Source: JAXFPC01 sp034180005 (lineage in GTDB: Bacteria > Bacillota > Negativicutes > Acidaminococcales > Acidaminococcaceae). From it: a stretch of 12,246 bases of DNA. The notes under the pieces were generated by a model. The model worked only from the letters and a program-made list of their open reading frames with translations. It did not search any database and had not been told where the DNA came from. Location: positions 1-12,246 of the forward strand of contig JAXFPC010000054.1 in the NCBI GenBank assembly GCA_034180005.1, in the 5' to 3' direction. The first letter of the stretch is position 1; each line of letters opens with the position of its first letter. The translations under genes and the position numbers were made by a program. Shown here piece by piece: positions 1 through 7,506 of this stretch.

Positions 1-332
1 ACAGGATAAACAGTTTTATCAGGGTAAGTCATAGCGTTGAGAAAGGTATTGAGGGATCCTTTGACTAATTCCACAAAAGGTTCTTTCAATGGATATTTTC
101 TGGAGCCGCAGAGCACAGAATGTTCTAAAATATGAGGCACACCGGTATTGTTTTCGACAGGCGTGCGGAATGCTATTGTAAAAACCTTGTTGTCATCATC
201 ATTGCCAAAATACATTAATCTGGCACCGCTTTGCTCATGCTCCATCATATAAACATGAGAATGAACTTCTTCGATAAATTCGTAGGATAATATTTTAAAT
301 CCGCTTTTAACAGCACCAATTTTTAAAATCAC
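1..332 (-). CDS. PreP-like M16C zinc metallopeptidase (insulinase family), N-terminal part only
   Basis: This is the first 110 codons of a gene that runs off the left edge. The start is GTG at 332, set by AAGGAG at 339-344 (6 bases upstream) and an in-frame TAA a few codons further upstream. The protein carries the inverted zinc motif HxxEH (HILEH, residues 67-71), followed by the conserved block CGSRKYPLKEPF (75-86) and then GSLNTFLNAMTYPDKT (92-107). These blocks are typical of the M16C group (presequence protease, PreP), which are usually about 950-1000 residues long and degrade short unfolded peptides inside a clamshell chamber. No signal peptide is visible, so a cytosolic peptide-scavenging role is likely. 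The second zinc-ligand glutamate and the C-terminal half lie outside the window. It is the last gene of the visible array, 57 bases after yaaA. Family assignment is firm; the exact substrate is not known from sequence. Confidence 0.9.
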   Translation of the reverse strand, partial: MILKIGAVKSGFKILSYEFIEEVHSHVYMMEHEQSGARLMYFGNDDDNKVFTIAFRTPVENNTGVPHILEHSVLCGSRKYPLKEPFVELVKGSLNTFLNAMTYPDKTVYP

Positions 333-389
333 AATAGTCTCCTTCAGTTAAATCGATATAGTATATAAGTTTTCCATTTATAAAACACA

Positions 390-1133
390 TCATATTTTCT
401 GAATAAACACAAATTCAGTATCGGTTGATTCAGTTTCGCTGTACTCATAACCCAAGCGATTGAAAGTTTTGATTTGCTCTGGGCAAAAGACAGCATTTTC
501 CGCCATATAGCGTACCATTTCTCCGCGCGCCATCTTGGCATAAGTTCCTTTTTGCACAAGCTTGTCCTTGCTGTACTGAGCAAATATACATGTAATAAAT
601 CTATCTCCTGAACGGAGATATTTTTCAACGCTTTTGGAATATTCTTTAGACGCTAAATTAATGATTACCCTATCCTTGTCAACTATCTCACGATAGATAT
701 CTTCTCCCCAAAAATCATACAAATCTTTAGCATATCCGATTTTTATATCAGCCTGCATTTCCAAGCGATAAGGACTGATAGGATCAAGCGGCTTCAATAC
801 TCCGTATATAGCGGAAATAATGCGTAAATGCCTCTGCAAATAGTCAATTTCATCGTTTGCGAAAACGGACGGCGCCATATATTTGTATTGAATACCTTCA
901 TAAGAAAGAATTGCCGGAGAAAACTCCGCTCCAGGAACATATTTCTGTAATCTTTCGAAATTAGTTTGCGCGATATCGCTGTTGCACCGCCAGATTGTTT
1001 GCAGTTCTTCGAGTGACTTATTCTTGAGGTATGTGTATATATGCTGCGCCTTTTCAAAATAAACAGGTTTACCGCGGGAAGGTATCAAATCTTCCACGAG
1101 CATTTTCTTGGCGGGTGAAATTATAATACGCAT
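390..1133 (-). CDS. yaaA: Peroxide stress protein YaaA (DUF328/UPF0246)
   Basis: A full-length 247-residue member of the YaaA family (E. coli YaaA is about 258 residues). Diagnostic blocks are the N-terminal IIISPAKKM (residues 3-11), SYEGIQYKYMA (77-87), ISAIYGVLKPLDPISPYRLE (106-125), NLASKEYSK (159-167) and GTYAKMARGEMVRYM (196-210). In E. coli, YaaA limits intracellular unincorporated iron and so reduces Fenton damage during hydrogen peroxide stress; the family has a DNA-binding-like helix-hairpin-helix fold. The start is ATG at 1133, with GGAGAA at 1141-1146 sitting inside the last codons of the upstream gene, whose stop is only 3 bases away; this implies translational coupling. No signal peptide or membrane segment. 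Family assignment is strong; the iron role is inherited from E. coli. Confidence 0.95.
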   Translation of the reverse strand: MRIIISPAKKMLVEDLIPSRGKPVYFEKAQHIYTYLKNKSLEELQTIWRCNSDIAQTNFERLQKYVPGAEFSPAILSYEGIQYKYMAPSVFANDEIDYLQRHLRIISAIYGVLKPLDPISPYRLEMQADIKIGYAKDLYDFWGEDIYREIVDKDRVIINLASKEYSKSVEKYLRSGDRFITCIFAQYSKDKLVQKGTYAKMARGEMVRYMAENAVFCPEQIKTFNRLGYEYSETESTDTEFVFIQKI

Positions 1134-1136
1134 TCG

Positions 1137-1901
1137 TTAATTCTCCAAAGCATTAATAAAATCAAGAAGCAAGTCTTTGCAAGCTACAGGATTTTTGCAG
1201 ATAATATGTTTCTGTTCTATGCAATTGTGTAATCGCAGAAAAATATAATGGCACTTCAACCTGAGAGAATCATAACGCAGATAGTCTTCTGTGGGAAGCT
1301 GTTCCAAGAGCTCTTCCATTTCAGATGCGTATATCATTGCACAAGCGGATTTTTCTCCTGCAAAAGCATGACATAAAGATTTTGCTATGCGTATAACTTT
1401 TTTGAAAGAATAATCTGTGGCTCTGTTTTTTTGAGCGCATAGCTTGATCTTCTCCACTGTCGGAAATTTTGCGTAGGAAATATCATCGCCTGACAGCTTT
1501 GGTATATTGTCAATTATAACTGATATTCCGGCACCGGTTATCATGCCTTTGGTTAGTACAAGAGTTCCGTAAGTTGGAGACAGGCGCGTCAGTAGTTCAT
1601 CCGCCAATGCATCAGCGTCGGTATCCGTATAAATGAATAATAAGGGTTTTTCTCCTTGCGCAGCTGCCGTATTCTTAGCATAACCTCCGCCCATAAATAT
1701 ATACAGCAGATTTGAAGCTCTTTGCATAACAATACTGAAAGCGGCCGCACTGATATCATTATTGATGAGTTTGTCGACAGCAATATACCCCATTGCCTGG
1801 CAAGAGGAAACAATATCCCAAAAAATGCGTTTGCCCTCAGCAATACGACTGTCGTTTAACGGATATGCAAATTTTTCTAAATCACGTTCAGTAAAACGCA
1901 C
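1137..1901 (-). CDS. Conserved-looking protein of unknown function, 254 aa
   Basis: I do not recognise this protein. A real gene is supported by its length, tight packing (3 bases before yaaA, 39 after the exonuclease gene) and a strong GGAGGT at 1908-1913, 6 bases before a GTG start at 1901. It looks soluble, with no signal peptide or convincing membrane helix, and appears mixed alpha/beta. A hydrophobic stretch ending in a glycine cluster (LLYIFMGGGYAKN, residues 65-77) is followed by a strand-like LLFIYTDTDADALADELLTR (87-106) and a second strand pair around residues 112-131. The C-terminal half is mostly helical and holds seven of the eight cysteines (155, 177, 187, 217, 227, 235, 241), including a C-x7-C-x5-C run with nearby histidines. 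This could bind metal or simply be a cytosolic cysteine-rich region. Neighbours (a nuclease and YaaA) hint at damage or stress response but do not fix a function. Confidence 0.8.
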   Translation of the reverse strand: MRFTERDLEKFAYPLNDSRIAEGKRIFWDIVSSCQAMGYIAVDKLINNDISAAAFSIVMQRASNLLYIFMGGGYAKNTAAAQGEKPLLFIYTDTDADALADELLTRLSPTYGTLVLTKGMITGAGISVIIDNIPKLSGDDISYAKFPTVEKIKLCAQKNRATDYSFKKVIRIAKSLCHAFAGEKSACAMIYASEMEELLEQLPTEDYLRYDSLRLKCHYIFLRLHNCIEQKHIICKNPVACKDLLLDFINALEN

Positions 1902-1925
1902 ACGCGCACCTCCGGTTGCCTTTTT

Positions 1926-1966
1926 AAGGTTACCGCAGTTTTAACTAGTTGCCGTAACCTTTTTTC
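1926..1966 (+). terminator. Imperfect inverted repeat with T-run on the + strand at the exonuclease gene end
   Basis: AAGGTTAC (1926-1933) pairs with GTAACCTT (1954-1961). After one C/C mismatch, the stem continues for GCA/TGC plus a G-T wobble, leaving a loop of about 10 bases (1939-1948). On the + strand it is followed by a T-run (1960-1965), which resembles an intrinsic terminator reading against the genes. On the gene strand the hairpin is flanked by A-runs, so it should not stop operon transcription, but it could shape the mRNA at the junction. It covers the exonuclease stop codon. There is no experimental support, and the stem is imperfect. Confidence 0.4.
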
Positions 1967-2807
1967 TTAATGCATCTAGGAATAAGGTTTCCTTAAACAC
2001 CATAATTGACGGTGCCTGCTTTTTTAGCATAGTGATATATTCAGCCAGTTGTTCTTCAAGATTATTCTGCTCCCCTACTATAAAATAATCAACTCTCTCA
2101 GTAGGAGCGAACATAATATTTCCGCCTGCTCTAAGTATAAGCAATTGCAACTCGGAAAGCTTCAGTTGTTTAAATGTTCCGGCCAGAAAAATATTTTTAT
2201 TGTGAAGCGGTTTCGCTTCACCGCAAATCCTTCCGGATGACTGTCCATCATAGTAATGCATTGCCTTCAGCTTCTGGTAACAGCTGTTGCATATTTCACA
2301 GTCAACGGCTGCACGATGTGCTCCGGTGGTTGTAATTCCCAAGAAAGCAGCCACGTCGGTCTGCTTGTATCCGCTAAGGCTCGGCAACCCTAACTTGGCA
2401 AGTTTCAGAACATCAATGCTGTCGTTTTGCAAACCTTGAGCATAGTAAGACCTTAAGGCCTTGTTAATAAATCTCAAATCAAAATCTATATTGTAACCAA
2501 GAATAATTTCTTCATCGACAAAAAGATGAAAATCATGAATAACGTTTTGTATATCGTCGGCACGGGCAACCATGGTATTGGTGATACCGGTAATGTCCGT
2601 AATCATTTCGCTTATCGACCTTTGCGGTCGCACCAAAGCGGAGAATTCATCTGTTTTAATGTTGTTTTTATACTTATGAGCCGTAATTTCAATGATTTCA
2701 TCAAAATCAGGCTTCAGTCCGGTTGTTTCCGTATCCACGACCACATAGTCGTGAGGAAAACCTAAAATAGTTTCTCCTTTAGTTTCAGAAAATAAATCAT
2801 TGTTCAT
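1941..2807 (-). CDS. DEDDh 3'-5' exonuclease (DnaQ/epsilon family) with C-terminal BRCT domain
   Basis: A 288-residue two-domain protein. The exonuclease domain (about 18-180) has all acidic and His residues of the DEDDh class: D25 and E27 in VVVDTETTG, D110 in GYNIDFDLRF, and H164 and D169 in HRAAVD. It also has the usual ITGIT segment at 72-76. Enzymes of this class remove nucleotides from 3' ends using two metal ions. The C-terminal part (about 200-288) looks like a BRCT domain: KNIFLAGTF at its start, a central AGGN, then VDYFIVGE. BRCT domains bind DNA ends or protein partners, so the fusion suggests targeting to damaged or nicked DNA. It is not PolC or a polymerase subunit, since no polymerase domain follows. 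The start is ATG at 2807, 6 bases after the preceding stop; the ribosome binding site is weak (AGGGA about 11 bases upstream), so translation is probably coupled to the upstream gene. Confidence 0.88.
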   Translation of the reverse strand: MNNDLFSETKGETILGFPHDYVVVDTETTGLKPDFDEIIEITAHKYKNNIKTDEFSALVRPQRSISEMITDITGITNTMVARADDIQNVIHDFHLFVDEEIILGYNIDFDLRFINKALRSYYAQGLQNDSIDVLKLAKLGLPSLSGYKQTDVAAFLGITTTGAHRAAVDCEICNSCYQKLKAMHYYDGQSSGRICGEAKPLHNKNIFLAGTFKQLKLSELQLLILRAGGNIMFAPTERVDYFIVGEQNNLEEQLAEYITMLKKQAPSIMVFKETLFLDALRKKVTATS

Positions 2808-2813
2808 AACTTA

Positions 2814-4055
2814 TTATTCCCTATATTCGCCTACGCTTTTAGCTGCCGCCATAATGGCAAGTCTGCCGTGTTCAAAAGTAAGTCCTCCCTGCAGGAAAAC
2901 ATTATACGGTTCTCTACATGGGCCGTCAGCACTTAATTCAATAGAGGCGCCTTGAACAAAAGTTCCTGCTGCCATGATAATCTCATCCGCATATCCCGGC
3001 AGCGGAGATGGAACAGGTTCAACGTGAGCATCAATCGGAGAATTTGCCTGAACGGCTCGGCAGAAGCCGCACAAATTCTCCCTGCTGCGAAGCGTTATAC
3101 ATTGAATTATATCGCTTCGTGTGGATTCTGCCTTCGGCTTTACTTCATAACCGAGTTCAGCAAAAACGCCTGCAGCAAAAACAGCTGTTTTTACTGCTTG
3201 CATGACAACATGAGGAGCAAGAAAAAGTCCTTGGTAAAATTCTCTGGCAGTGTCTCCAAGCGTAGCGCCCATTTCACCGCCCAACCCCGGGGCGGTTAAT
3301 CTGTAAGACGCCTTTTCTACCAAGTCGGCGCGCCCTGCGATATACCCACCAGTAGGAGCCAAACCTCCACCGAGATTTTTTATGAGAGAACCGGCAATTA
3401 AGTCTGCGCCTACTTCTGTCGGCTCCTGTGTTTCAATAAACTCTCCGTAACAATTATCGACAAAACAGATAATTGCAGGATTAATATCCTTCACTGTGCG
3501 GCAAATTCGGGCTATTTCAGCTATATCTATGGTGCTTCTGTGACTGCTGTAACCGCAGGATCTTTGAATATGAACCATTTTTGTAGTAGCGGAAACAGTT
3601 TCTTTGATAAGTTGTAAATTCGCTTTATTACCGATCATCGGTATTTCTTTGTAGATAATGCCCGAATCCACGAGAGAACCTTCTGTAACTACGGGGGATC
3701 CGATTATCGTCTGCATGGTGTCATAAGGAGAACCTGTCACTGCAACAAGCTCGTCTCCTGGCTTCAGGTTACCCGACATGGCAACCGCAAGCGCATGTGT
3801 TCCGGAAACGAACTGCGAACGTACTAAAGCAGCTTCCGTACGAAAAATATCTGCATAGATGGAGTCAAGACTATCTCTGCCCACATCTGAATAAGCATAA
3901 CCGGTTGTCGGTTTGAGGTAATAATCGGAAACCATGTTCTTGCGAAAAGCGGTAATAACTTTTTCAGTATTAAAAAGAGCTGTTTCCTCTAATCTCTTTG
4001 CATGTAAGGAAACTATTTCCAAAGCTTTCGCTTCAACTTTTTTGTAATCGATCAA
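2814..4055 (-). CDS. ynbB: PLP-dependent methionine gamma-lyase-like protein (YnbB / 'aluminium resistance' family)
   Basis: A 413-residue fold-type I PLP enzyme. The likely Schiff-base lysine is K226 in GSLIKNLGGGLAPTGGYIAG; D200 in CFVDNCYGEF is positioned to bind the pyridine nitrogen; FVSGTHALAVAMSGNLKPGD (82-101) fits the cofactor-phosphate region. Proteins of this family are annotated as C-S lyases acting on sulfur amino acids, or as aluminium resistance proteins; the physiological substrate is not established. I prefer a TTG start at 4055 to the GTG at 4073. AAGGGGAA (4061-4068) sits 5 bases upstream of the TTG, whereas a GTG start would place that site inside the coding sequence and has no good site of its own. 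The TTG overlaps the hflX stop by 4 bases (TTGA), which indicates coupling. The hflX-ynbB order matches B. subtilis ynbA-ynbB. Confidence 0.88.
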   Translation of the reverse strand: MIDYKKVEAKALEIVSLHAKRLEETALFNTEKVITAFRKNMVSDYYLKPTTGYAYSDVGRDSLDSIYADIFRTEAALVRSQFVSGTHALAVAMSGNLKPGDELVAVTGSPYDTMQTIIGSPVVTEGSLVDSGIIYKEIPMIGNKANLQLIKETVSATTKMVHIQRSCGYSSHRSTIDIAEIARICRTVKDINPAIICFVDNCYGEFIETQEPTEVGADLIAGSLIKNLGGGLAPTGGYIAGRADLVEKASYRLTAPGLGGEMGATLGDTAREFYQGLFLAPHVVMQAVKTAVFAAGVFAELGYEVKPKAESTRSDIIQCITLRSRENLCGFCRAVQANSPIDAHVEPVPSPLPGYADEIIMAAGTFVQGASIELSADGPCREPYNVFLQGGLTFEHGRLAIMAAAKSVGEYRE

Positions 4056-5887
4056 TTTACTTCCCCTTTGCACAAATACTCTGTAAACTCGTTCAGTTGA
4101 ACAGCGTCGATGCGTACCTTCAGTTTTGTACCTTCAGCTAAATATTCCTGCTCCAAAACAGTTCCCAAGGCATGAAGCTTGGCTGCTATTGAAGACATCT
4201 CGTAAGGAACAAGAAAATATTCTTCCACAGACTTCAATTGCAAATTCTCTGCAATACGTTCCAACAATTCCGTAAGGTGCAGTCCTGTTTTAGCGGATAT
4301 GCATATACTGTGGATATCTCTTCCTAAACGTTCGGTGACATTTTCAGGAAACTCCAACTTATCGACTTTATTATAAACGGTAATAACAGTCTTATCTGCC
4401 GCGCCTATTTGCTCCAAAACTTTATAGACTGCAGCAGCTTGCTCTTTGTACATCTCATGGCTGACATCTATAACGTGCAGCAGGAGGTCAGCTTCCTTTA
4501 CTTCTTCCAAAGTTGACTGAAAAGCTGCTACAAGTTGATGCGGCAATCTTTGGATAAAGCCTACTGTATCAGTTAAAATAACCTGTTGTTTGTTTGGTAG
4601 CAACAGCTGCCTTGTTGTGGGATCAAGTGTAGCAAAAAGTTGATCTTGAGCATAAATATCGGAGTTGGTCAGAACATTGAGCAAAGTAGATTTGCCCGCA
4701 TTGGTATAACCCACCAGACTTACAGTAGGAACCGAATTTTTTTCTCTGGCGGAACGATGCAGTGAGCGCACCGATTTAACTTTGTCGATGGATTCTTTGA
4801 TATAAGCTATTCTATCCCGGATACGTCTTCTGTCAACCTCCAGTTTTGTTTCTCCCGGACCGCGCGTACCTATACCGCCTCCCAATCGTGAAAGACTTAA
4901 TCCTTTTCCCATGATGCGCGGTAGTGTATACTGCAGCTGAGCCAGCTCAACTTGAAGTTTGCCTTCGTTGGAGCGTGCTCTTTGAGCAAAAATGTCCAGG
5001 ATCAAAGCTGTTCTGTCCAAAACTCTGACGCCCATAGCTTGTTCTATGTTACGTTGCTGCGCCGGTGATAATTCATCATCAAAAATACACAGATCGATAT
5101 TCTCCTGCTGAACAAAAAGTGCCAATTCCTGCACCTTTCCTTTTCCGATGAAAAATGCCGGATCAGGTTTAGGTCTTTTCTGCATAAATTTGGCAACCAC
5201 TTGAGCTCCTGCAGTGTCAGCCAACTGTTTCAATTCTTCAAGAGAATCTTCTATAGACCAGCCGGAATTGCTGTTGAAACCGTTGTATTCCATTCCGACA
5301 AGAACGGCTTTTTCAATACTTTGAGACAAACTTGACGAATTACACTGTCTTTCCAGAATCTTCTCGACTGTTGCAACCATGTTGGGGAAAAAAATATTTT
5401 CCGCTTCATCAAAGTGCATCGGTTCATAAGCTTCCACTACAAATTGCTCGTCATTGTCAAAACCTGTAATCATTGCGAAAGACAGCTTTGATTCACTTAT
5501 ATCGGGTGTGACCACGCCAATGGCGGCTATAGCATCAAAGCGATTATTTTTTAAAGCTGAAATATCTACTCCGCTTAAATGCGGGTCGCCGTTGGGATGC
5601 GTGTGTATACAGCGTATACCGGATAAGCGGTTCGCCGATCTTCTTCCTTCCAGAGGAGGAAGTTCTACACTGACGTTATCTCCTACCGCAACGGCCATTA
5701 CAGCGCCGCTGCGATTTACGTAAACTGAAATTTCTCTGTTTATGTATTCTGTAACGTCTGCCATTTTCCGCGCAAGTTCTCCGGAAATGAATTTTCCGGA
5801 ATCTATCTGCAAATCGTAAAATGTCTTAAGTTCTTCAATTACGGAATTACGTATTCCCCTAAGATTGCCATATATTTCTTTCGGCAT
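4052..5887 (-). CDS. hflX: HflX ribosome-associated GTPase with N-terminal JAMM/MPN-like domain
   Basis: A 611-residue protein, well above the 426 residues of E. coli HflX. The canonical HflX part begins near residue 190: the HflX N-domain with FFIGKGKVQEL (245-255) and DDELSPAQQRN (270-280), then the signature GGGIGTRGPGETKLE (336-350). The GTPase domain follows: G1 GYTNAGKST (393-401), DPTTR (422-426), G3 DTVGF (440-444), G4 NKVD (506-509) and G5 SAK (531-533). HflX binds the 50S subunit and splits stalled or hibernating 70S ribosomes after heat or antibiotic stress. Residues about 30-155 look like a JAMM/MPN domain: H95-x-H97-x7-S105-x2-D108, with E52 on a preceding strand as a candidate catalytic glutamate. 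The stretch HTHPNGDPHLS resembles the RadC motif. The start is ATG at 5887 with GGAGGT at 5894-5899 (6-base spacing). The helicase gene lies 26 bases upstream, and the C-S lyase gene overlaps the 3' end. Confidence 0.93.
   Translation of the reverse strand: MPKEIYGNLRGIRNSVIEELKTFYDLQIDSGKFISGELARKMADVTEYINREISVYVNRSGAVMAVAVGDNVSVELPPLEGRRSANRLSGIRCIHTHPNGDPHLSGVDISALKNNRFDAIAAIGVVTPDISESKLSFAMITGFDNDEQFVVEAYEPMHFDEAENIFFPNMVATVEKILERQCNSSSLSQSIEKAVLVGMEYNGFNSNSGWSIEDSLEELKQLADTAGAQVVAKFMQKRPKPDPAFFIGKGKVQELALFVQQENIDLCIFDDELSPAQQRNIEQAMGVRVLDRTALILDIFAQRARSNEGKLQVELAQLQYTLPRIMGKGLSLSRLGGGIGTRGPGETKLEVDRRRIRDRIAYIKESIDKVKSVRSLHRSAREKNSVPTVSLVGYTNAGKSTLLNVLTNSDIYAQDQLFATLDPTTRQLLLPNKQQVILTDTVGFIQRLPHQLVAAFQSTLEEVKEADLLLHVIDVSHEMYKEQAAAVYKVLEQIGAADKTVITVYNKVDKLEFPENVTERLGRDIHSICISAKTGLHLTELLERIAENLQLKSVEEYFLVPYEMSSIAAKLHALGTVLEQEYLAEGTKLKVRIDAVQLNEFTEYLCKGEVN
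4061..4068 (-). promoter_or_regulatory. Ribosome binding site that decides the TTG start of the ynbB-like gene
   Basis: AAGGGGAA on the minus strand lies 5 bases before the TTG at 4055 and within the last codons of hflX. It would fall inside the coding region if the GTG at 4073 were used, so it favours the TTG start. Confidence 0.6.
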
Positions 5888-5913
5888 TGCGGTACCTCCG
5901 CGGGATTAACGTT

Positions 5914-7506
5914 TTACCTGCGCATTCTTGCAGGTTCGACGCTTATTTTATATCCCTTTATAAGATTTCGGTGCATAGCTCCTATAACTTTTTCTGCAAC
6001 GTTTTCAGGAACTTCCACGAATGTGAATTTATCATAAATATTTATGAGACCGATATCTTTGGCTGAAATATCGGATTCGATGGCGATGGTGCTGACTATA
6101 TCTTTCACAGTAATTTTTTGGCTTCTGCCTATGTTGATGAAGAGTCGTACCATGCCTGGCCGCCCGCCGGTATTTTGCATATCTTTTGCTAAAATATCTT
6201 CCTGCGGAAGTTCTAAAGCCTTTGGCCCTTCCTGCATAAGTTTCAAAGCTGCGGCGGCAATTTCTTCTGCTGAATAATCTTCCAACAGACTTTCAGCAAT
6301 GGGCAGATAATCAGCGTAAGCATTAAGCTCCAAAACGGTCTGCATTTTGCTGATGATTTGATCGCGTTGTCGCTCGATAACATTTGCCGCAGTCGGCAGT
6401 TGTCTGCGCTGGATTTTGGTGTGAGCGACGCGTTCAATAAGTTTCAGCTGTCTAAATTCACGCGGTGTAATGAAGGTCATAGCAACTCCCGTATTTCCGG
6501 CACGACCTGTACGACCGATACGATGCACATAACTTTCCGGATCCTGCGGGATATCAAAATTGATAACGTGAGTGATATTATCAACATCAATGCCTCTGGC
6601 GGCAACGTCTGTAGCAATCAGAACATCACAGGAACCTTCGCGGAACTTTTTCATAACGCGGTCACGCTGATTCTGGCTTAAATCTCCATGAAGTCCTTCA
6701 GCCATATATCCCCTGCTGGAAAGAGCGATAGCCAGATCATCTACACCTTTTTTTGTGCGGCAGAAAATAATCAGCTTACCGTCTATTTCAGCATCCAGCA
6801 GACGGCACAAACCTTCAACTTTATCTTTTGTTTCAAAATAATACTGCTCAATAAGAGGAACTGTCAGCTCTTCTTTAGTAATAGTAACATTCTTTGGAGC
6901 CTTCATATATTTTTTTGTCAGGCTGAGAATGGGACGCGGCATTGTGGCCGAGAATAAAAGCGTCTGTCTTTCGGCAGGAAGATTGCGCATTATTTCTTCC
7001 ATGTCATCAACAAAACCCATATCCAGCATTTCATCAGCTTCGTCGAGCACCAAAAATTTAATAGACTCCAGCTTGATCGTACCGCGTCTGATATGGTCAA
7101 GTAAACGTCCCGGTGTTCCGATGACTATCTGTACATTACTTTTTAAAGCACGGATCTGACGCTCAATGGGCTGTCCGCCGTAGACCGGCAAAGCACGTAC
7201 CCGGCGCAGTCGACCTATTTTGGCGATCTCCTCGGCAACCTGAATGGCCAGTTCCCTGGTAGGCGTCATAATCAGAGCCTGAATGGCACGGAAATTATCT
7301 ATGCTTTGCACCAAAGGAATGCCGAAGGCAGCCGTTTTACCGGTTCCCGTCTGTGCCTGACCTATTACGTCATCGCCGGCAAGAACTAAAGGTATAGTAG
7401 CCGCTTGAATAGGAGAAGGTTCTTCAAATCCCATTTCGGTGAGCGCACCTACTATTTTTTTATCCAGTTCCAGTTCACCGAACATTTCTTTTTGTAAATT
7501 TGTCAT
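5914..7506 (-). CDS. DEAD-box ATP-dependent RNA helicase with DbpA-type RNA-binding domain
   Basis: A 530-residue helicase with all core motifs: Q-motif GFEEPSPIQ (26-34), Walker A AQTGTGKT (51-58), PTRELA (82-87), TPGRLLDH (131-138), DEAD (155-158), SAT (186-188), ATDVAARGID (298-307) and HRIGRTGR (328-335). The C-terminal domain (about 450-527, beginning RPGMVRLFINIG) matches the DbpA/CsdA-type RRM-like domain that binds structured RNA. Such DeaD/CshA/DbpA relatives unwind short RNA duplexes in ribosome assembly, cold adaptation and mRNA decay. Length and domain order resemble DeaD-type proteins without the long basic tail; which paralogue it is cannot be settled here. The start is ATG at 7506, with GGAGG at 7517-7521 (10-base spacing). 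It shares one base with the cinA stop (TAATG), so translation is probably coupled. hflX follows 26 bases later. Confidence 0.94.
   Translation of the reverse strand: MTNLQKEMFGELELDKKIVGALTEMGFEEPSPIQAATIPLVLAGDDVIGQAQTGTGKTAAFGIPLVQSIDNFRAIQALIMTPTRELAIQVAEEIAKIGRLRRVRALPVYGGQPIERQIRALKSNVQIVIGTPGRLLDHIRRGTIKLESIKFLVLDEADEMLDMGFVDDMEEIMRNLPAERQTLLFSATMPRPILSLTKKYMKAPKNVTITKEELTVPLIEQYYFETKDKVEGLCRLLDAEIDGKLIIFCRTKKGVDDLAIALSSRGYMAEGLHGDLSQNQRDRVMKKFREGSCDVLIATDVAARGIDVDNITHVINFDIPQDPESYVHRIGRTGRAGNTGVAMTFITPREFRQLKLIERVAHTKIQRRQLPTAANVIERQRDQIISKMQTVLELNAYADYLPIAESLLEDYSAEEIAAAALKLMQEGPKALELPQEDILAKDMQNTGGRPGMVRLFINIGRSQKITVKDIVSTIAIESDISAKDIGLINIYDKFTFVEVPENVAEKVIGAMHRNLIKGYKISVEPARMRR

Noticed and set aside
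333..389. Possible promoter between yaaA and the M16C peptidase gene
   Set aside because: The minus strand has TATACT, which could be a -10 box, but nothing like TTGACA lies 16-18 bases upstream. The A/T-rich 57-base gap alone is not enough to call it.
344..628. A 94-codon minus-strand frame overlapping the 3' half of yaaA
   Set aside because: It is out of frame with the well-supported yaaA, and its sequence shows no domain or independent start signal.
4056..4073. GTG at 4073 as the start of the C-S lyase-like gene
   Set aside because: It would place the good ribosome binding site (4061-4068) inside the gene and has no site of its own; the TTG at 4055 fits better.
5916..5935. A 6-pair hairpin (ACCTGC/GCAGGT) at the end of the helicase gene
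   Set aside because: Short stem, no T-run on the gene strand, and it lies over the last codons and stop; too weak to call a terminator.
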